From: F22 sp963668535
GTDB taxonomy: Bacteria > Bacteroidota > Bacteroidia > Bacteroidales > Bacteroidaceae
Length of the DNA: 64,000 bases
NCBI GenBank assembly: GCA_963668535.1
Contig: OY764867.1
Span: 434,001 to 498,000 of the forward strand
Reading direction: 5' to 3'
Part shown: one piece after another, positions 26,943 to 36,138 of the stretch
How the letters are laid out: every line of letters starts with the position of its first letter
Position numbering within the stretch: the stretch's first letter is position 1
Notes under the pieces: generated by a model
Seen by the model: only the letters and a program-made list of their open reading frames with translations
Told to the model about the DNA's origin: nothing
The model's database searches: none
Program-made: the position numbers and the translations under genes

Positions 26943-27935
26943 ATGATAGAAAAAATTATCGTACTGGAAGATGTAGATCCAGTGATCTTTTATGGGATCA
27001 ATAATGCCAACATGCAAACGATAAAATCGCTATATCCCAAATTACGCATTGTGGCGCGTGATAACGTCATCAAGGTAATGGGCGACGCCGAAGAAATGGC
27101 AGCATTTGAGGAGCATATTGGCCAATTGGAGGCGCATTGCGCATCCACTAATCAACTGACAGAAGAGGATATCATACGTGTGGTGAGAGGCCAAGGGCCC
27201 AAGAAACGACACCATAATGAGATCATTGTGTTTAGTGTGACGGGCAAACCGATCACACCGCGCAGTGATAATCAAAAACGTTTAGTCGATGCATTTGATA
27301 AAAATGATATGATATTTGCCGTGGGACCTGCGGGGTCTGGTAAAACGTATACAGCCATTGCGCTAGCGGTCAAATATCTCAAAGAAAAACGAATCAAACG
27401 AATCATTTTAAGTAGACCTGCTGTGGAAGCGGGCGAGAAACTGGGTTTTCTACCTGGGGATATGAAGGAGAAGATCGATCCGTATCTTCAACCACTGTAT
27501 GATGCGCTTCAAGATATGATTCCTGCAGCGAAACTGAAGGAATATATGGAGAATAACGTCATTCAAATCGCTCCGCTGGCTTTTATGCGTGGACGTACGC
27601 TAAACGATGCTGTGGTGATCTTGGATGAAGCGCAAAATACGACGGCTCAGCAGATTAAGATGTTCTTGACGCGTATGGGGATCAATTCTAAGATGTTTGT
27701 GACTGGGGATATGACGCAGGTCGATCTACCGCCATCACAACGTTCGGGATTGAGAGAGGCGATGCATATCTTACAAGGTGTGCCTGGTATCTCTTTCATC
27801 AAATTGGACCGCGAAGATATCGTAAGACATCAACTGGTAACGCGTGTGGTGGATGCTTATGAGCATCATGACCAGGAGGAAAAGAAACGACGGGAAGATA
27901 AGCTTAAGGAGCCACTGGCTGGCAATACGATCTAG
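26943..27935 (+). CDS. phoH: PhoH family ATPase
   Basis: A 330-aa cytoplasmic P-loop protein of the PhoH family, linked to RNA metabolism and phosphate stress in other bacteria. Walker A GPAGSGKT is near residue 128. It is followed by LSRPAVEAGEKLGFLPGDMKEK, a Walker B-like VVILDEAQN, and TGDMTQVDLP. The N-terminal ~100 residues form the usual small domain. It leads the conserved order phoH-purC-menG-aroE. Confidence 0.94.
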   Translation: MIEKIIVLEDVDPVIFYGINNANMQTIKSLYPKLRIVARDNVIKVMGDAEEMAAFEEHIGQLEAHCASTNQLTEEDIIRVVRGQGPKKRHHNEIIVFSVTGKPITPRSDNQKRLVDAFDKNDMIFAVGPAGSGKTYTAIALAVKYLKEKRIKRIILSRPAVEAGEKLGFLPGDMKEKIDPYLQPLYDALQDMIPAAKLKEYMENNVIQIAPLAFMRGRTLNDAVVILDEAQNTTAQQIKMFLTRMGINSKMFVTGDMTQVDLPPSQRSGLREAMHILQGVPGISFIKLDREDIVRHQLVTRVVDAYEHHDQEEKKRREDKLKEPLAGNTI

Positions 27936-27995
27936 CGCATCCCCCACGAAATAAGCACAATAAATGAACCATTATATTTAAACAAAAACAAAACA

Positions 27996-28961
27996 ATGAG
28001 CAAAGCATTAGTACAAGCAACATTTCAGTTTGCAGGACAACGCGATGTCTATCACGGCAAGGTACGTGAAGTATATAGCATAGGAAAAGACCGCTTAGTG
28101 ATGGTGGCGACAGACCGTATATCGGCATTTGACGTGATCTTACCAGAAGGTATTCCTTACAAGGGACAGATGCTGAATCAAATTGCGGCTAAATTTTTGG
28201 ATGCGACAGAGGATATCTGCCCGAACTGGAAAGAAGCGACTCCCGATCCTATGGTGACTGTGGGGATACGTTGCAAGGGGTATCCTGTGGAGATGATTGT
28301 GCGCGGATATCTATGTGGTAGCGCTTGGCGTGCCTACAAAAAAGGGGTGCGTGAATTCTGTGGCGTGACTATACCTGATGGAATGCGTGAGAACGAAAAA
28401 TTTCCAACACCTATCATTACGCCTACAACCAAAGCGGAACTAGGATTGCATGATGAGGATATCAGCAAGGAAGAAATTTTGGCGCAAGGCTTGGTTTCTC
28501 CAGAAGATTATGCTATATTGGAGCAATATACGCTAGCACTATTTAAGCGAGGTACAGAAATGGCGGCTGAACGTGGCTTGATTTTGGTGGATACAAAGTA
28601 TGAATTTGGCTATACTGAGGATGGTACAATCTATCTGATGGACGAAATTCACACACCAGACTCTAGCCGATATTTCTATACAGAAGGCTACCAAGCACGT
28701 TTTGAAGCTGGACAACCACAAAAACAACTCTCTAAAGAGTTTGTACGTGAATGGTTGATGGACAATGGATTTCAAGGACAAGCTGGACAAGAGGTGCCTG
28801 AAATGACGCCTGAAGTAGTGAATAGTATCAGCGAACGGTATATCGAACTTTTCGAACATATCACAGGAGAAAAATTTGAACCAGCTGATAATACTGATAT
28901 CGAAACGCGCATCCAGAAGAATGTTGATGCTTACTTGACCAATGTAGCAGACAACGCATAA
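27996..28961 (+). CDS. purC: Phosphoribosylaminoimidazole-succinocarboxamide synthase
   Basis: A 321-aa SAICAR synthetase, which couples CAIR and aspartate with ATP in purine synthesis. Diagnostic segments are GKVREVY near residue 20, TDRISAFDVILPEGIPYKG, MIVRGYLCGSAWRAYK, and LVDTKYEFGYTEDGTIYLMDEIHTPDSSRY. The length matches the longer PurC form. A perfect 12-bp hairpin follows before the menaquinone methyltransferase gene. Confidence 0.97.
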   Translation: MSKALVQATFQFAGQRDVYHGKVREVYSIGKDRLVMVATDRISAFDVILPEGIPYKGQMLNQIAAKFLDATEDICPNWKEATPDPMVTVGIRCKGYPVEMIVRGYLCGSAWRAYKKGVREFCGVTIPDGMRENEKFPTPIITPTTKAELGLHDEDISKEEILAQGLVSPEDYAILEQYTLALFKRGTEMAAERGLILVDTKYEFGYTEDGTIYLMDEIHTPDSSRYFYTEGYQARFEAGQPQKQLSKEFVREWLMDNGFQGQAGQEVPEMTPEVVNSISERYIELFEHITGEKFEPADNTDIETRIQKNVDAYLTNVADNA

Positions 28962-29020
28962 CAAGGGATGTATGACATCTCAACTAGGTCATTAGACCTG
29001 GATGAAAATAAGATTACAGT

Positions 29021-29048
29021 GAGGGCGTGTCTTTTGAGACACGCCCTC
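29021..29048 (+). terminator. Perfect 12-bp hairpin after purC
   Basis: GAGGGCGTGTCT (29021-29032) pairs perfectly with AGACACGCCCTC (29037-29048) around TTTG. No T-run follows. It ends 17 bases before the menG ATG, so it could act as a partial terminator or an RNA processing site between the two genes. It also rules out the GTG at 29027 as a start codon. Confidence 0.55.
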
Positions 29049-29065
29049 CTAAATTAGCACTTAGC

Positions 29066-29803
29066 ATGGGATACGAGCAAGAAAAAGTTAAGCCATACAA
29101 TGGGAAAGAGGAGAAACATGTATTGATTACTCATATGTTTGATAATATAGCACATAGTTACGATGTGCTCAATCATGCTTTGTCTCTTGGCATTGATAAG
29201 ATATGGCGTAGAAGGGCGATTAATCGACTGAAGAAGGCACAACCGCACACGTTGTTGGATATTGCAACGGGTACGGGTGATTTGGCCATTCATGCATGTC
29301 GTGCAATGCCTACATTGCAAGTGACGGCAACGGATATCTCTACAGGTATGATGCAGGTCGGAGAGAAAAAGGTGGCTGAGTTGGACTTGACATCTCGCAT
29401 CCGATTTGAAGTAGCAGATTGTACGGCACTCCCATACCAAGACAATACCTATGATGCGATTACAGCAGCATTTGGTATACGAAATTTTGAAGATCTCGAT
29501 GCGGGACTAAAGGAAATGTGGCGTGTGTTAAAACCAGGGGGCCGAGTGGTGCTTTTGGAGTTATCGGAACCACAGTGCTTTCCTATGAAACAGGGATTTT
29601 ATATCTACAGTAAGTGGTGGATGCCATTTATCGGTGGATTGATGAGTAAAGATAAAGGAGCGTACAGTTACCTCACGCAATCGATCAAAGCTTTTCCACA
29701 GGGAGAGGTATTGAGGGAGAGTCTATTGCATTTGGGCTTCTCGGAGGTGTGGTTTGAACGACTCTCTGGCGGTTTATGTACACATGTTGTGGCAATCAAA
29801 TAG
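29066..29803 (+). CDS. menG: Demethylmenaquinone methyltransferase (UbiE/MenG)
   Basis: A 245-aa SAM-dependent methyltransferase for the last step of menaquinone synthesis, the usual quinone in this phylum. UbiE signature segments are FDNIAHSYDVLNHALSLGID, LLDIATGTGDLA (SAM loop), ITAAFGIRNFEDLDAGLKEMWRVLKPGG and YLTQSIKAFP. I chose the ATG at 29066 because the upstream GTG at 29027 lies inside the perfect hairpin that follows purC. aroE starts 26 bases downstream. Confidence 0.95.
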   Translation: MGYEQEKVKPYNGKEEKHVLITHMFDNIAHSYDVLNHALSLGIDKIWRRRAINRLKKAQPHTLLDIATGTGDLAIHACRAMPTLQVTATDISTGMMQVGEKKVAELDLTSRIRFEVADCTALPYQDNTYDAITAAFGIRNFEDLDAGLKEMWRVLKPGGRVVLLELSEPQCFPMKQGFYIYSKWWMPFIGGLMSKDKGAYSYLTQSIKAFPQGEVLRESLLHLGFSEVWFERLSGGLCTHVVAIK

Positions 29804-29829
29804 AAGTATAACCTTAAAACACGCGAACA

Positions 29830-30585
29830 ATGAGAAAGTATGGATTGATTGGTTACCCTTTGAAGCATTCATTTTCGATTGGGTACTTTAACGAGAGATT
29901 TCAAAATGAGGGGATAGATGCAGAATATGTCAATTATGAAATTGCTTCTATTGATTGGTTTGAAAGCATTGTCTTGAACAACCCTGAAATTGCGGGACTT
30001 AATGTAACGATACCATATAAGGAGCAGGTGATTCCTTATCTGGATGGCTTAGACCCAGAAACAGCGGGGGCTGTGGGGGCGGTCAATGTGATTCGTGTCA
30101 TCAGGGATGGAGAGAAAGTCAAACTGATCGGATACAATTCGGATATTGTGGGATTTACCAAATCTATCGAACCGACGATTGATGCCAAGAAGCATACCCA
30201 TGCGCTTATATTGGGCACTGGTGGGGCTTCTAAAGCGGTATACCACGGTTTGAAGAGTTTGGGAATAGCTTCTATGTTTGTGTCTCGTGAACATCGCAAT
30301 GACTCGACATACACGTACGACGAACTCACTCCTGAGGTCTTAGATCAGCATAAAGTAATTGTGAACTGTACCCCTGTGGGCATGTTTCCACATACTAATG
30401 AGTGTCCTAATATTCCCTATGAACTGCTCACAAGTGATCATGTCTTATACGATTTAATCTACAATCCTAGTGATACTAAGTTCATGCAAAAAGGACGGGC
30501 ACAAGGGGCCAAGGTCAAGAATGGCTTGGAAATGCTCATCCTGCAAGCCGAGGTTAGTTGGGAGATTTGGAACGCACAGTCATGA
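29830..30585 (+). CDS. aroE: Shikimate dehydrogenase
   Basis: A 251-aa NADP-dependent enzyme reducing 3-dehydroshikimate. The substrate-binding motif YPLKHSFSIGYFN is at the N-terminus and the catalytic Lys is in NVTIPYKE (about residue 65). The nucleotide-binding loop is ILGTGGASKAV, followed by NCTPVGMFP. The next gene starts inside its stop codon (ATGA overlap), so the two are translationally coupled. Confidence 0.95.
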   Translation: MRKYGLIGYPLKHSFSIGYFNERFQNEGIDAEYVNYEIASIDWFESIVLNNPEIAGLNVTIPYKEQVIPYLDGLDPETAGAVGAVNVIRVIRDGEKVKLIGYNSDIVGFTKSIEPTIDAKKHTHALILGTGGASKAVYHGLKSLGIASMFVSREHRNDSTYTYDELTPEVLDQHKVIVNCTPVGMFPHTNECPNIPYELLTSDHVLYDLIYNPSDTKFMQKGRAQGAKVKNGLEMLILQAEVSWEIWNAQS

Positions 30586-31535
30586 GAAATAAATACCTAA
30601 CTATTAGAGCTTTATTGGTCTTAGTGGTTATTTTTGTACTTTCGGTACTAGCCACTTCATGGTATATGGTCAATACAGCTCTCACTCCCAATGGTCCGCA
30701 ACGTGATATGTTGTGGACGGATAGTTTGATGGCAGCACGCTACCCTACCGAACACAATTGGCAAAGGGAGTTGTACAAGGAGCATCGCTTATTGGATACG
30801 CTCATTACGGACCAAGAGGGCAATCGCTTGCATGCCTTTTATATTCCTGCAGATAGTGCCACCAATAAAACGGCCATTGTGGTGCATGGATATACGGCTA
30901 ATGCAATGCGTATGATGCATATCGCCTATCTATATGGTCATCAACTAGGGTATAATGTATTGCTACCCGAACTCGAATATCATGGTGCCAGTGAAGGGGA
31001 TGCCGTCCAAATGGGATGGGATGACCGCATCGATGTGTTGCAATGGATGAAAGTGGCCAACAACCTGTGGGGTGGACATACCGATATGGTGGTGCATGGG
31101 ATCTCTATGGGTGCGGCAACAACGATGATGGTATCTGGTGAAAAAACACCTGATTATGTCAAGTGTTTTGTTGAAGATTGTGGCTATACTTCTGTGTGGG
31201 ACGAATTTGCAGGGGAATTAAAAACGAAGTATTCTCTGCCTACTTTTCCTGTACTAAATATAGCCAGCCTTATCAGTCAAATTAGATATGGCTGGTCGTT
31301 TCAACAAGCATCGGCACTGAAACAAGTGGCCAAGTGTGACAAACCTATGCTCTTTATACATGGGGATAAAGATACGTATGTGCCTACGTGGATGGTGCAT
31401 ACATTGTATAAAGCCAAAAGGGGCACCAAGGAATTATGGATTGTCCCTGGTGCAACGCATGCCTTTGCTTATAAAACAGCTCCTACCCAATATACCAACA
31501 AAGTAAAAGCTTTCGTAGATAGGTATAACCAGTAG
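30582..31535 (+). CDS. Membrane-anchored alpha/beta hydrolase
   Basis: A 317-aa hydrolase with an N-terminal membrane anchor (about residues 7-30). The nucleophile elbow is HGISMGAA (GxSxG), the oxyanion region is VVHGYTANAMRMM, a catalytic Asp candidate is in IHGDKDTYVPTWMV, and the His is in PGATHAFAY. I chose the ATG at 30582, which overlaps the aroE stop by four bases. The substrate is unknown; the family includes esterases and peptidases of the BAAT/DAP2-like type. Confidence 0.88.
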   Translation: MRNKYLTIRALLVLVVIFVLSVLATSWYMVNTALTPNGPQRDMLWTDSLMAARYPTEHNWQRELYKEHRLLDTLITDQEGNRLHAFYIPADSATNKTAIVVHGYTANAMRMMHIAYLYGHQLGYNVLLPELEYHGASEGDAVQMGWDDRIDVLQWMKVANNLWGGHTDMVVHGISMGAATTMMVSGEKTPDYVKCFVEDCGYTSVWDEFAGELKTKYSLPTFPVLNIASLISQIRYGWSFQQASALKQVAKCDKPMLFIHGDKDTYVPTWMVHTLYKAKRGTKELWIVPGATHAFAYKTAPTQYTNKVKAFVDRYNQ

Positions 31536-31717
31536 CCTGTGTGCTACCATATATCTACGATAAGGGATGAAATGAAAAATAAAACATTTTTAGATTAAAC
31601 TTTTCCGATCTTATGCTATCTAAGAAATGTAGAATAAGTATTTTGATCTAAAATGTGAAGGAAACATGGTATTAGCGTTGCTAAGTGTGGCAACAAAATA
31701 AGGAAAAAACGATGTAT

Positions 31718-31752
31718 AAGTCGTACTCAGAGTAACGGGTACGACTTTTATT
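31718..31752 (+). terminator. Intrinsic terminator
   Basis: AAGTCGTAC (31718-31726) pairs with GTACGACTT (31739-31747), followed by TTATTTG. It lies about 180 bases after the hydrolase gene. Between them I see no gene beyond an 11-codon ORF (31666-31701). The rest of 31536-31963 holds a GAGTACTC palindrome (about 31769-31776) and a promoter. Confidence 0.7.
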
Positions 31753-31908
31753 TGTTAGATCTGTAGAGATGAGTACTCGATTTATACAATCTGAGTACTG
31801 TATATGGCATATTATTACATGCGTGTTTCCAATTCTGTAAAAAAACTGAATAACACACGAAAAACTTTTTTTTTACGGCAATTATGCCTGTGGAAACGTC
31901 TGAAATTG

Positions 31909-31916
31909 TACCTTTG
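31909..31916 (+). promoter_or_regulatory. Promoter -7 box for the epimerase operon
   Basis: TACCTTTG matches TAnnTTTG, 48 bases before the epimerase ATG. Confidence 0.6.
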
Positions 31917-31963
31917 TCTCTATTGTTCTAGACATTTATAGATCAAAGACTAAATCAAACAGA

Positions 31964-32974
31964 ATGAAAATACTTATCACAGGTACCGCTGGATTTATCG
32001 GTAGCTACTTAGCACGTCGTTTGGCCAGTAGAGGCGATAATGTTATAGGCATTGATTGCATCAATGATTATTACGATGTTAACTTAAAATATGCTCGTTT
32101 GGAATGGGGAGGTATCTCCAGAGAGCACATCAAATATGGAGAAGAAGTATCTAGCTCTGAATTTCCAAGTTATACATTTATACAGTTAAAACTTGAAGAT
32201 GAAGAGAGTATGAAAGCACTCTTCGATAAATATGCCTTCGATGTAGTGGTCAACTTGGCTGCGCAGGCGGGAGTGAGATACTCCATCAAGAATCCTCAAG
32301 CATATATCACCAGCAATATGCGTGGTTTTACCAATGTGTTGGAGTGCTGCCGTGCTAGCGAATCGGTACGACACTTAGTATATGCTTCTTCAAGTTCGGT
32401 CTATGGGGGAAATAAAAAAGTGCCCTTTGCAGAAGATGACCGAGTAGACGATCCTGCATCTGTCTATGCAGCGACTAAACGAAGCAATGAATTATTGGCG
32501 CATGTCTACGCCGATCTATATGGACTAAATTCAACAGCTTTACGCTTCTTTACGGTTTATGGACCATGGGGACGTCCCGATATGGCTCCATGGCTTTTTG
32601 CTGATGCTATTTTACACGATAAACCGATACGTGTATTTAATAATGGCAATCTATCTCGCGATTTCACCTATATCGATGATATTATCGAAGGAGTCGTTAG
32701 AACAGTAGATGCTGAGGTGACTAGTACGCGTTCAGAAATCTACAATATTGGTTGCGGACATCCAGTGCAGCTGATGGATTTTATACACACGATTGAAGAA
32801 AAACTAGGCAAGGAAGCAATCAAAGAGTTTGTACCGATGCAAAAAGGGGATGTTTATCAAACCTATGCAGATATCACAAAGTTTGAACGTGACTTTGGGT
32901 ATGTGGCTCAAACATCGCTCAAAGAGGGTATCTCGCAACAAATGGATTGGTTTACTATGTTTCTGAAAAAATAA
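31964..32974 (+). CDS. NAD-dependent epimerase, probable UDP-glucuronate 4-epimerase
   Basis: A 336-aa extended short-chain dehydrogenase. The NAD loop is GTAGFIGSYLARRL (residues 7-20), the catalytic Ser region is ASSSSVYGG, and the catalytic YxxxK is in VYAATKRSNE. The long N-terminal insertion after DCINDYYD and the AQAGVRYSI motif are characteristic of UDP-glucuronate 4-epimerases (LpsL type), which make UDP-galacturonate. It starts an operon with two glycosyltransferases and a membrane protein, consistent with providing the sugar donor. Confidence 0.88.
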   Translation: MKILITGTAGFIGSYLARRLASRGDNVIGIDCINDYYDVNLKYARLEWGGISREHIKYGEEVSSSEFPSYTFIQLKLEDEESMKALFDKYAFDVVVNLAAQAGVRYSIKNPQAYITSNMRGFTNVLECCRASESVRHLVYASSSSVYGGNKKVPFAEDDRVDDPASVYAATKRSNELLAHVYADLYGLNSTALRFFTVYGPWGRPDMAPWLFADAILHDKPIRVFNNGNLSRDFTYIDDIIEGVVRTVDAEVTSTRSEIYNIGCGHPVQLMDFIHTIEEKLGKEAIKEFVPMQKGDVYQTYADITKFERDFGYVAQTSLKEGISQQMDWFTMFLKK

Positions 32975-33016
32975 TGGTGCGCAAAATGCATAGAAACACA
33001 TAAAACAAAGAATGTT

Positions 33017-34654
33017 ATGGCACAAAAAACAAAACATTTAATTATTCTATTCTTGCTCGGGATAGCGGCTTTTTTTGTTCACAACAAAGTGATATTGGCC
33101 GATATCATGGAGTCTAGAAACATCATTACTGCAAGGGAGATGGTCTATCAAGGACACTGGATAGTACCAACGATGAATGGAGAGTTGCGACTTGAAAAAC
33201 CACCGTTGCCCACGTGGATAGCAGCGGGTGCCGAACTGCTGTCTCCGGATAATATCGGCATGCAGCGGGTCATGGCAGGATTGGCTGCATTGCTTTTGGT
33301 GTACTTCTTTTATAGTCTTGGCGAAGAGTTGACCAAGAAAAAGGAATATGCATTTATCTCGTCACTCATTCTAATGACGTCTTATAATATTGTGCTCATG
33401 GGACGTACGGCATCGTGGGATATCTACTGCCATGCCTTTATGATGGGAGCGATCTATTTTATGATTCGCGCTCTGCGGCGTGAAGGGGCTCAGTGGGGAG
33501 GATTTCTCGCGGCTGGGGTTTGCATGGGACTGTCTTTTATGAGTAAGGGGCCTGTATCGTTTTATGCCCTACTCTTGCCTGCTTTATTGACTTTACCATT
33601 GCTCGGTGACGTACATAGAAGGAGAAAACTATGGCCTATATTGACTATGATTTTGGTCACTGTCATCATAGGTGGATGGTGGTATTTCTTAATCATCACT
33701 TTCCATGCAGATAAATGGGATTATGTGATGAATAAGGAAACAGGTGCATGGGCCAATCGCAATGTGCGTCCTTGGCATTATTATAAGACCTTCTTCTTGG
33801 AAACAGGTGTGTGGTCATTGATGTTGATTTCTGCAATCATTACACCGATAGCTATCAGCAAAAGTAAACGAGTGCCACGTACTACATGGTACACCTTGGC
33901 TTGGTTGGCTGCCCAATTAATATTGCTCTCTCTTTTACCAGAAAAGAAAAAAAGATATTTACTCCCTATATTAATGCCAGCTGCATATACAATAGGGGCT
34001 TTAATCACATTTTGGGCAGAAAAATTCAAAAGAAATCATTTGGCTAAGGGCCAACGTGTGGTCTTTAAGGTCAATGCTTACCTCATAACTACTGTGGTAG
34101 CTGTACTCCCTATTTTAGGATATGTCTTTCTGGTACGCCGTGGATTGGTACCTCTTTGGCAGATTCTACTATTGGCTATACTGTTGTGGGGCATTGCGGT
34201 GTATTTATTTAAATCAACTAAGCAGGAGCAACCCAATAGATTGGTCTACGGAGTGGCTGCTTTATTTCTAGTGGTCGAATGTTTTATGATGCCATATATA
34301 GGTGGATTGGTCAACAATCCTGAGTTTAAATCAATTGGTGAAACCAGACATATCGAAGCCTTACAACCGCTGCCTTATTTGGCCATGCCAGATGAACCTG
34401 TACGTATAGAGTTTGTCTATGAGATGCACAAGGAGATTCATAATCTACCTGCAGCAGATCTTAAGACTTTACAAGCCAAAGCGCCGTTCGTACTGATGAC
34501 TCATAAACCTCTCGAAGAGACATTACCCGACTCTGTAATCAATCAATTAAACTGTACCCATATAGGTTTCTATGATAATAATCGTCGACCTCGTTCAGAC
34601 AAACATCATAGCAAAACATTTGAGTATTATGTTACACTTATCAAGAACAAATAA
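33017..34654 (+). CDS. ArnT-like GT39-superfamily membrane glycosyltransferase
   Basis: A 545-aa protein with about a dozen membrane helices in the first 420 residues and a periplasmic-type C-terminal domain. The N-terminal loop DIMESRNIITAREMVYQGHW, then LRLEKPPLPTW, is the acidic catalytic loop typical of ArnT/PMT-type enzymes. These transfer a sugar from a polyprenyl-phosphate carrier on the outer face of the inner membrane. Next to a polyprenyl-phosphate sugar synthase and a UDP-GlcA epimerase, lipid A or core decoration is the likely task. Confidence 0.88.
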   Translation: MAQKTKHLIILFLLGIAAFFVHNKVILADIMESRNIITAREMVYQGHWIVPTMNGELRLEKPPLPTWIAAGAELLSPDNIGMQRVMAGLAALLLVYFFYSLGEELTKKKEYAFISSLILMTSYNIVLMGRTASWDIYCHAFMMGAIYFMIRALRREGAQWGGFLAAGVCMGLSFMSKGPVSFYALLLPALLTLPLLGDVHRRRKLWPILTMILVTVIIGGWWYFLIITFHADKWDYVMNKETGAWANRNVRPWHYYKTFFLETGVWSLMLISAIITPIAISKSKRVPRTTWYTLAWLAAQLILLSLLPEKKKRYLLPILMPAAYTIGALITFWAEKFKRNHLAKGQRVVFKVNAYLITTVVAVLPILGYVFLVRRGLVPLWQILLLAILLWGIAVYLFKSTKQEQPNRLVYGVAALFLVVECFMMPYIGGLVNNPEFKSIGETRHIEALQPLPYLAMPDEPVRIEFVYEMHKEIHNLPAADLKTLQAKAPFVLMTHKPLEETLPDSVINQLNCTHIGFYDNNRRPRSDKHHSKTFEYYVTLIKNK

Positions 34655-34664
34655 AAGAAGAAAT

Positions 34665-35417
34665 ATGAACCCTACGAAAAATTACGATTTTACCATTATT
34701 GTACCAGTATATAACGAAGAAGATAATATACATATGTTGGAAGAAAAGCTTGGAGCTTATCTCCCAATAGCTAGCAAGAGTGCTTGTGTACTATTTGTCA
34801 ATGATGGTTCGAAAGATGCCAGTGAAGATGGACTGAAGAAGATATGTGCGCAAAACGAACATTTCTTTTACGTGAGTTTCGAGAAAAATGCTGGACTTAG
34901 TGCAGCCATTAAAGCTGGATTTGACTTAGCTCAAAGTCCATTTGTGGGATATATTGATGCCGACTTACAGACGGCTCCCGAGGACTTTAATAAGTTGCTT
35001 GAATCTGCTGATAGCTATCCACTAGTGATGGGGATTCGAGCAGACAGAAAGGATTCATGGTTTAAGAATTTTCAATCGCGTATTGCCAATGGTTTTCGTC
35101 GCATGATGACCAAAGATGGAGCAACAGATACAGGCTGCCCACTCAAAGTATTGCAAACATCCTACGCGAAGCGCATCCCTTTCTTCACAGGAATGCATCG
35201 CTTTCTACCTGCTTTGATTTTACTTCAAGAAGGTGGAGCATATATCGAAACTCCGGTACGCCACTTCCCTCGTGTAGCTGGGGTATCCAAGTACAATCTT
35301 TGGAATAGAATGATCTCTCCATTTAAAGATTGTTTTGCGTATCGATGGATGGCACATCGATATATCAATTACCGTGTGGCTGACAATAATATAGATCAAA
35401 AAGGATTCCGCGGATGA
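34665..35417 (+). CDS. GT2 glycosyltransferase, probable polyprenyl-phosphate sugar synthase
   Basis: A 250-aa family 2 glycosyltransferase without the C-terminal membrane pair of ArnC. The fold starts with FTIIVPVYNEEDNI, and the DxD-type motif is YIDADLQTAPED. TGCPLKV and HRFLPALILLQEGG are typical of DPM1/RgtE-like enzymes that load a sugar on a polyprenyl phosphate. I chose the ATG at 34665, behind AAAGAAGAAA, rather than the open frame from 34572 that overlaps the GT39 gene. It overlaps the next gene by four bases. Confidence 0.9.
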   Translation: MNPTKNYDFTIIVPVYNEEDNIHMLEEKLGAYLPIASKSACVLFVNDGSKDASEDGLKKICAQNEHFFYVSFEKNAGLSAAIKAGFDLAQSPFVGYIDADLQTAPEDFNKLLESADSYPLVMGIRADRKDSWFKNFQSRIANGFRRMMTKDGATDTGCPLKVLQTSYAKRIPFFTGMHRFLPALILLQEGGAYIETPVRHFPRVAGVSKYNLWNRMISPFKDCFAYRWMAHRYINYRVADNNIDQKGFRG

Positions 35418-36034
35418 TTATATATGTGATTGGCCTATTGGCTCAACTCTTCTTCTCTTCACGTATCCTCGTACAGTGGATCATGTCGGAGCGTGAAAAG
35501 AAGATCGTATCTCCTACACTATTCTGGATATTAAGTATGCTAGGAAGCTATTTGCTTTTTATCTACGGATGGTTACGTGATGATTTTTCGATATTGCTTG
35601 GGCAGCTAATTGCCTATTATATTTATATATGGAATCTCAATCTAAAAGGTTTCTGGTCATCGATTCCGCTACCTTTACGCGCTGTATTGTTGGGAACGCC
35701 ATGGCTAGCAGTGGGCATTGTGATGCGAGATTTCGATGGTTTTGTGCAGCAATTTTTCCAACAAAAAGAGGTGCCATTATGGATGATTATTATGGGATCT
35801 GCTGGACAAATTATTTTTACTTTGCGCTTCGTATATCAATGGATTACGACCCTAAAGACGAAAAAAGCAGAACTGCCCATTGGTTTCTGGATCATCAGTT
35901 TGGTAGGTTCAAGTATCATCATCGCTTATGCGGTGCTTAGACGCGATCCAGTCTTAATATTAGGACAGTCATTCGGATTTATTGCCTATACACGCAATGT
36001 GATCCTAGGAGTTCAAAGCAAAAAATTGGCATAA
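35414..36034 (+). CDS. Double LAB_N-domain membrane protein
   Basis: A 206-aa integral membrane protein containing two copies of the short LAB_N domain (the N-terminal domain of some lipid-A-disaccharide synthases). Copy one is at about 1-78 (QLFFSSRILVQWIMSEREKK, IVSPTLFWILSMLGSYLLF). Copy two is at about 120-200 (QIIFTLRFVYQWITTLKTKK, LPIGFWIISLVGSSIIIAY). The catalytic LpxB part is absent. Each copy has three helices, like half of a SWEET/PQ-loop transporter. A role in moving the polyprenyl-linked sugar across the membrane is therefore conceivable. ATGA overlap with the GT2 gene supports joint function. Confidence 0.88.
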   Translation: MIIYVIGLLAQLFFSSRILVQWIMSEREKKIVSPTLFWILSMLGSYLLFIYGWLRDDFSILLGQLIAYYIYIWNLNLKGFWSSIPLPLRAVLLGTPWLAVGIVMRDFDGFVQQFFQQKEVPLWMIIMGSAGQIIFTLRFVYQWITTLKTKKAELPIGFWIISLVGSSIIIAYAVLRRDPVLILGQSFGFIAYTRNVILGVQSKKLA

Positions 36035-36082
36035 TATTTTGCTGCATTTTTACACGATAAGCATCTTTTTGTCAAATAAAAT

Positions 36083-36116
36083 ACATATCTTTGTACAAAC
36101 TTGCACAAAGATATGT
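36083..36116. promoter_or_regulatory. Inverted repeat with promoter boxes in both arms
   Basis: ACATATCTTTGT (36083-36094) and ACAAAGATATGT (36105-36116) are perfect inverted repeats around a 10-base spacer. The left arm holds TATCTTTG (36086-36093), a TAnnTTTG box reading towards the gene at 36139; the right arm holds the same box on the other strand. A T-rich stretch follows (TATTTTTATAA), so it could equally be an AT-rich terminator of the preceding operon. Confidence 0.5.
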
Positions 36117-36138
36117 ATTTTTATAACGCGTTTTGACA

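Noticed and set aside
29027..29066. GTG start for menG that adds 13 residues
   Set aside because: It sits inside a perfect 12-bp hairpin after purC; the ATG at 29066 fits the family.
31666..31701. 11-codon ORF (MVLALLSVATK) before a terminator, resembling a second leader peptide
   Set aside because: Not rich enough in one amino acid, the downstream operon is not amino-acid biosynthesis, and a separate promoter lies after the terminator.
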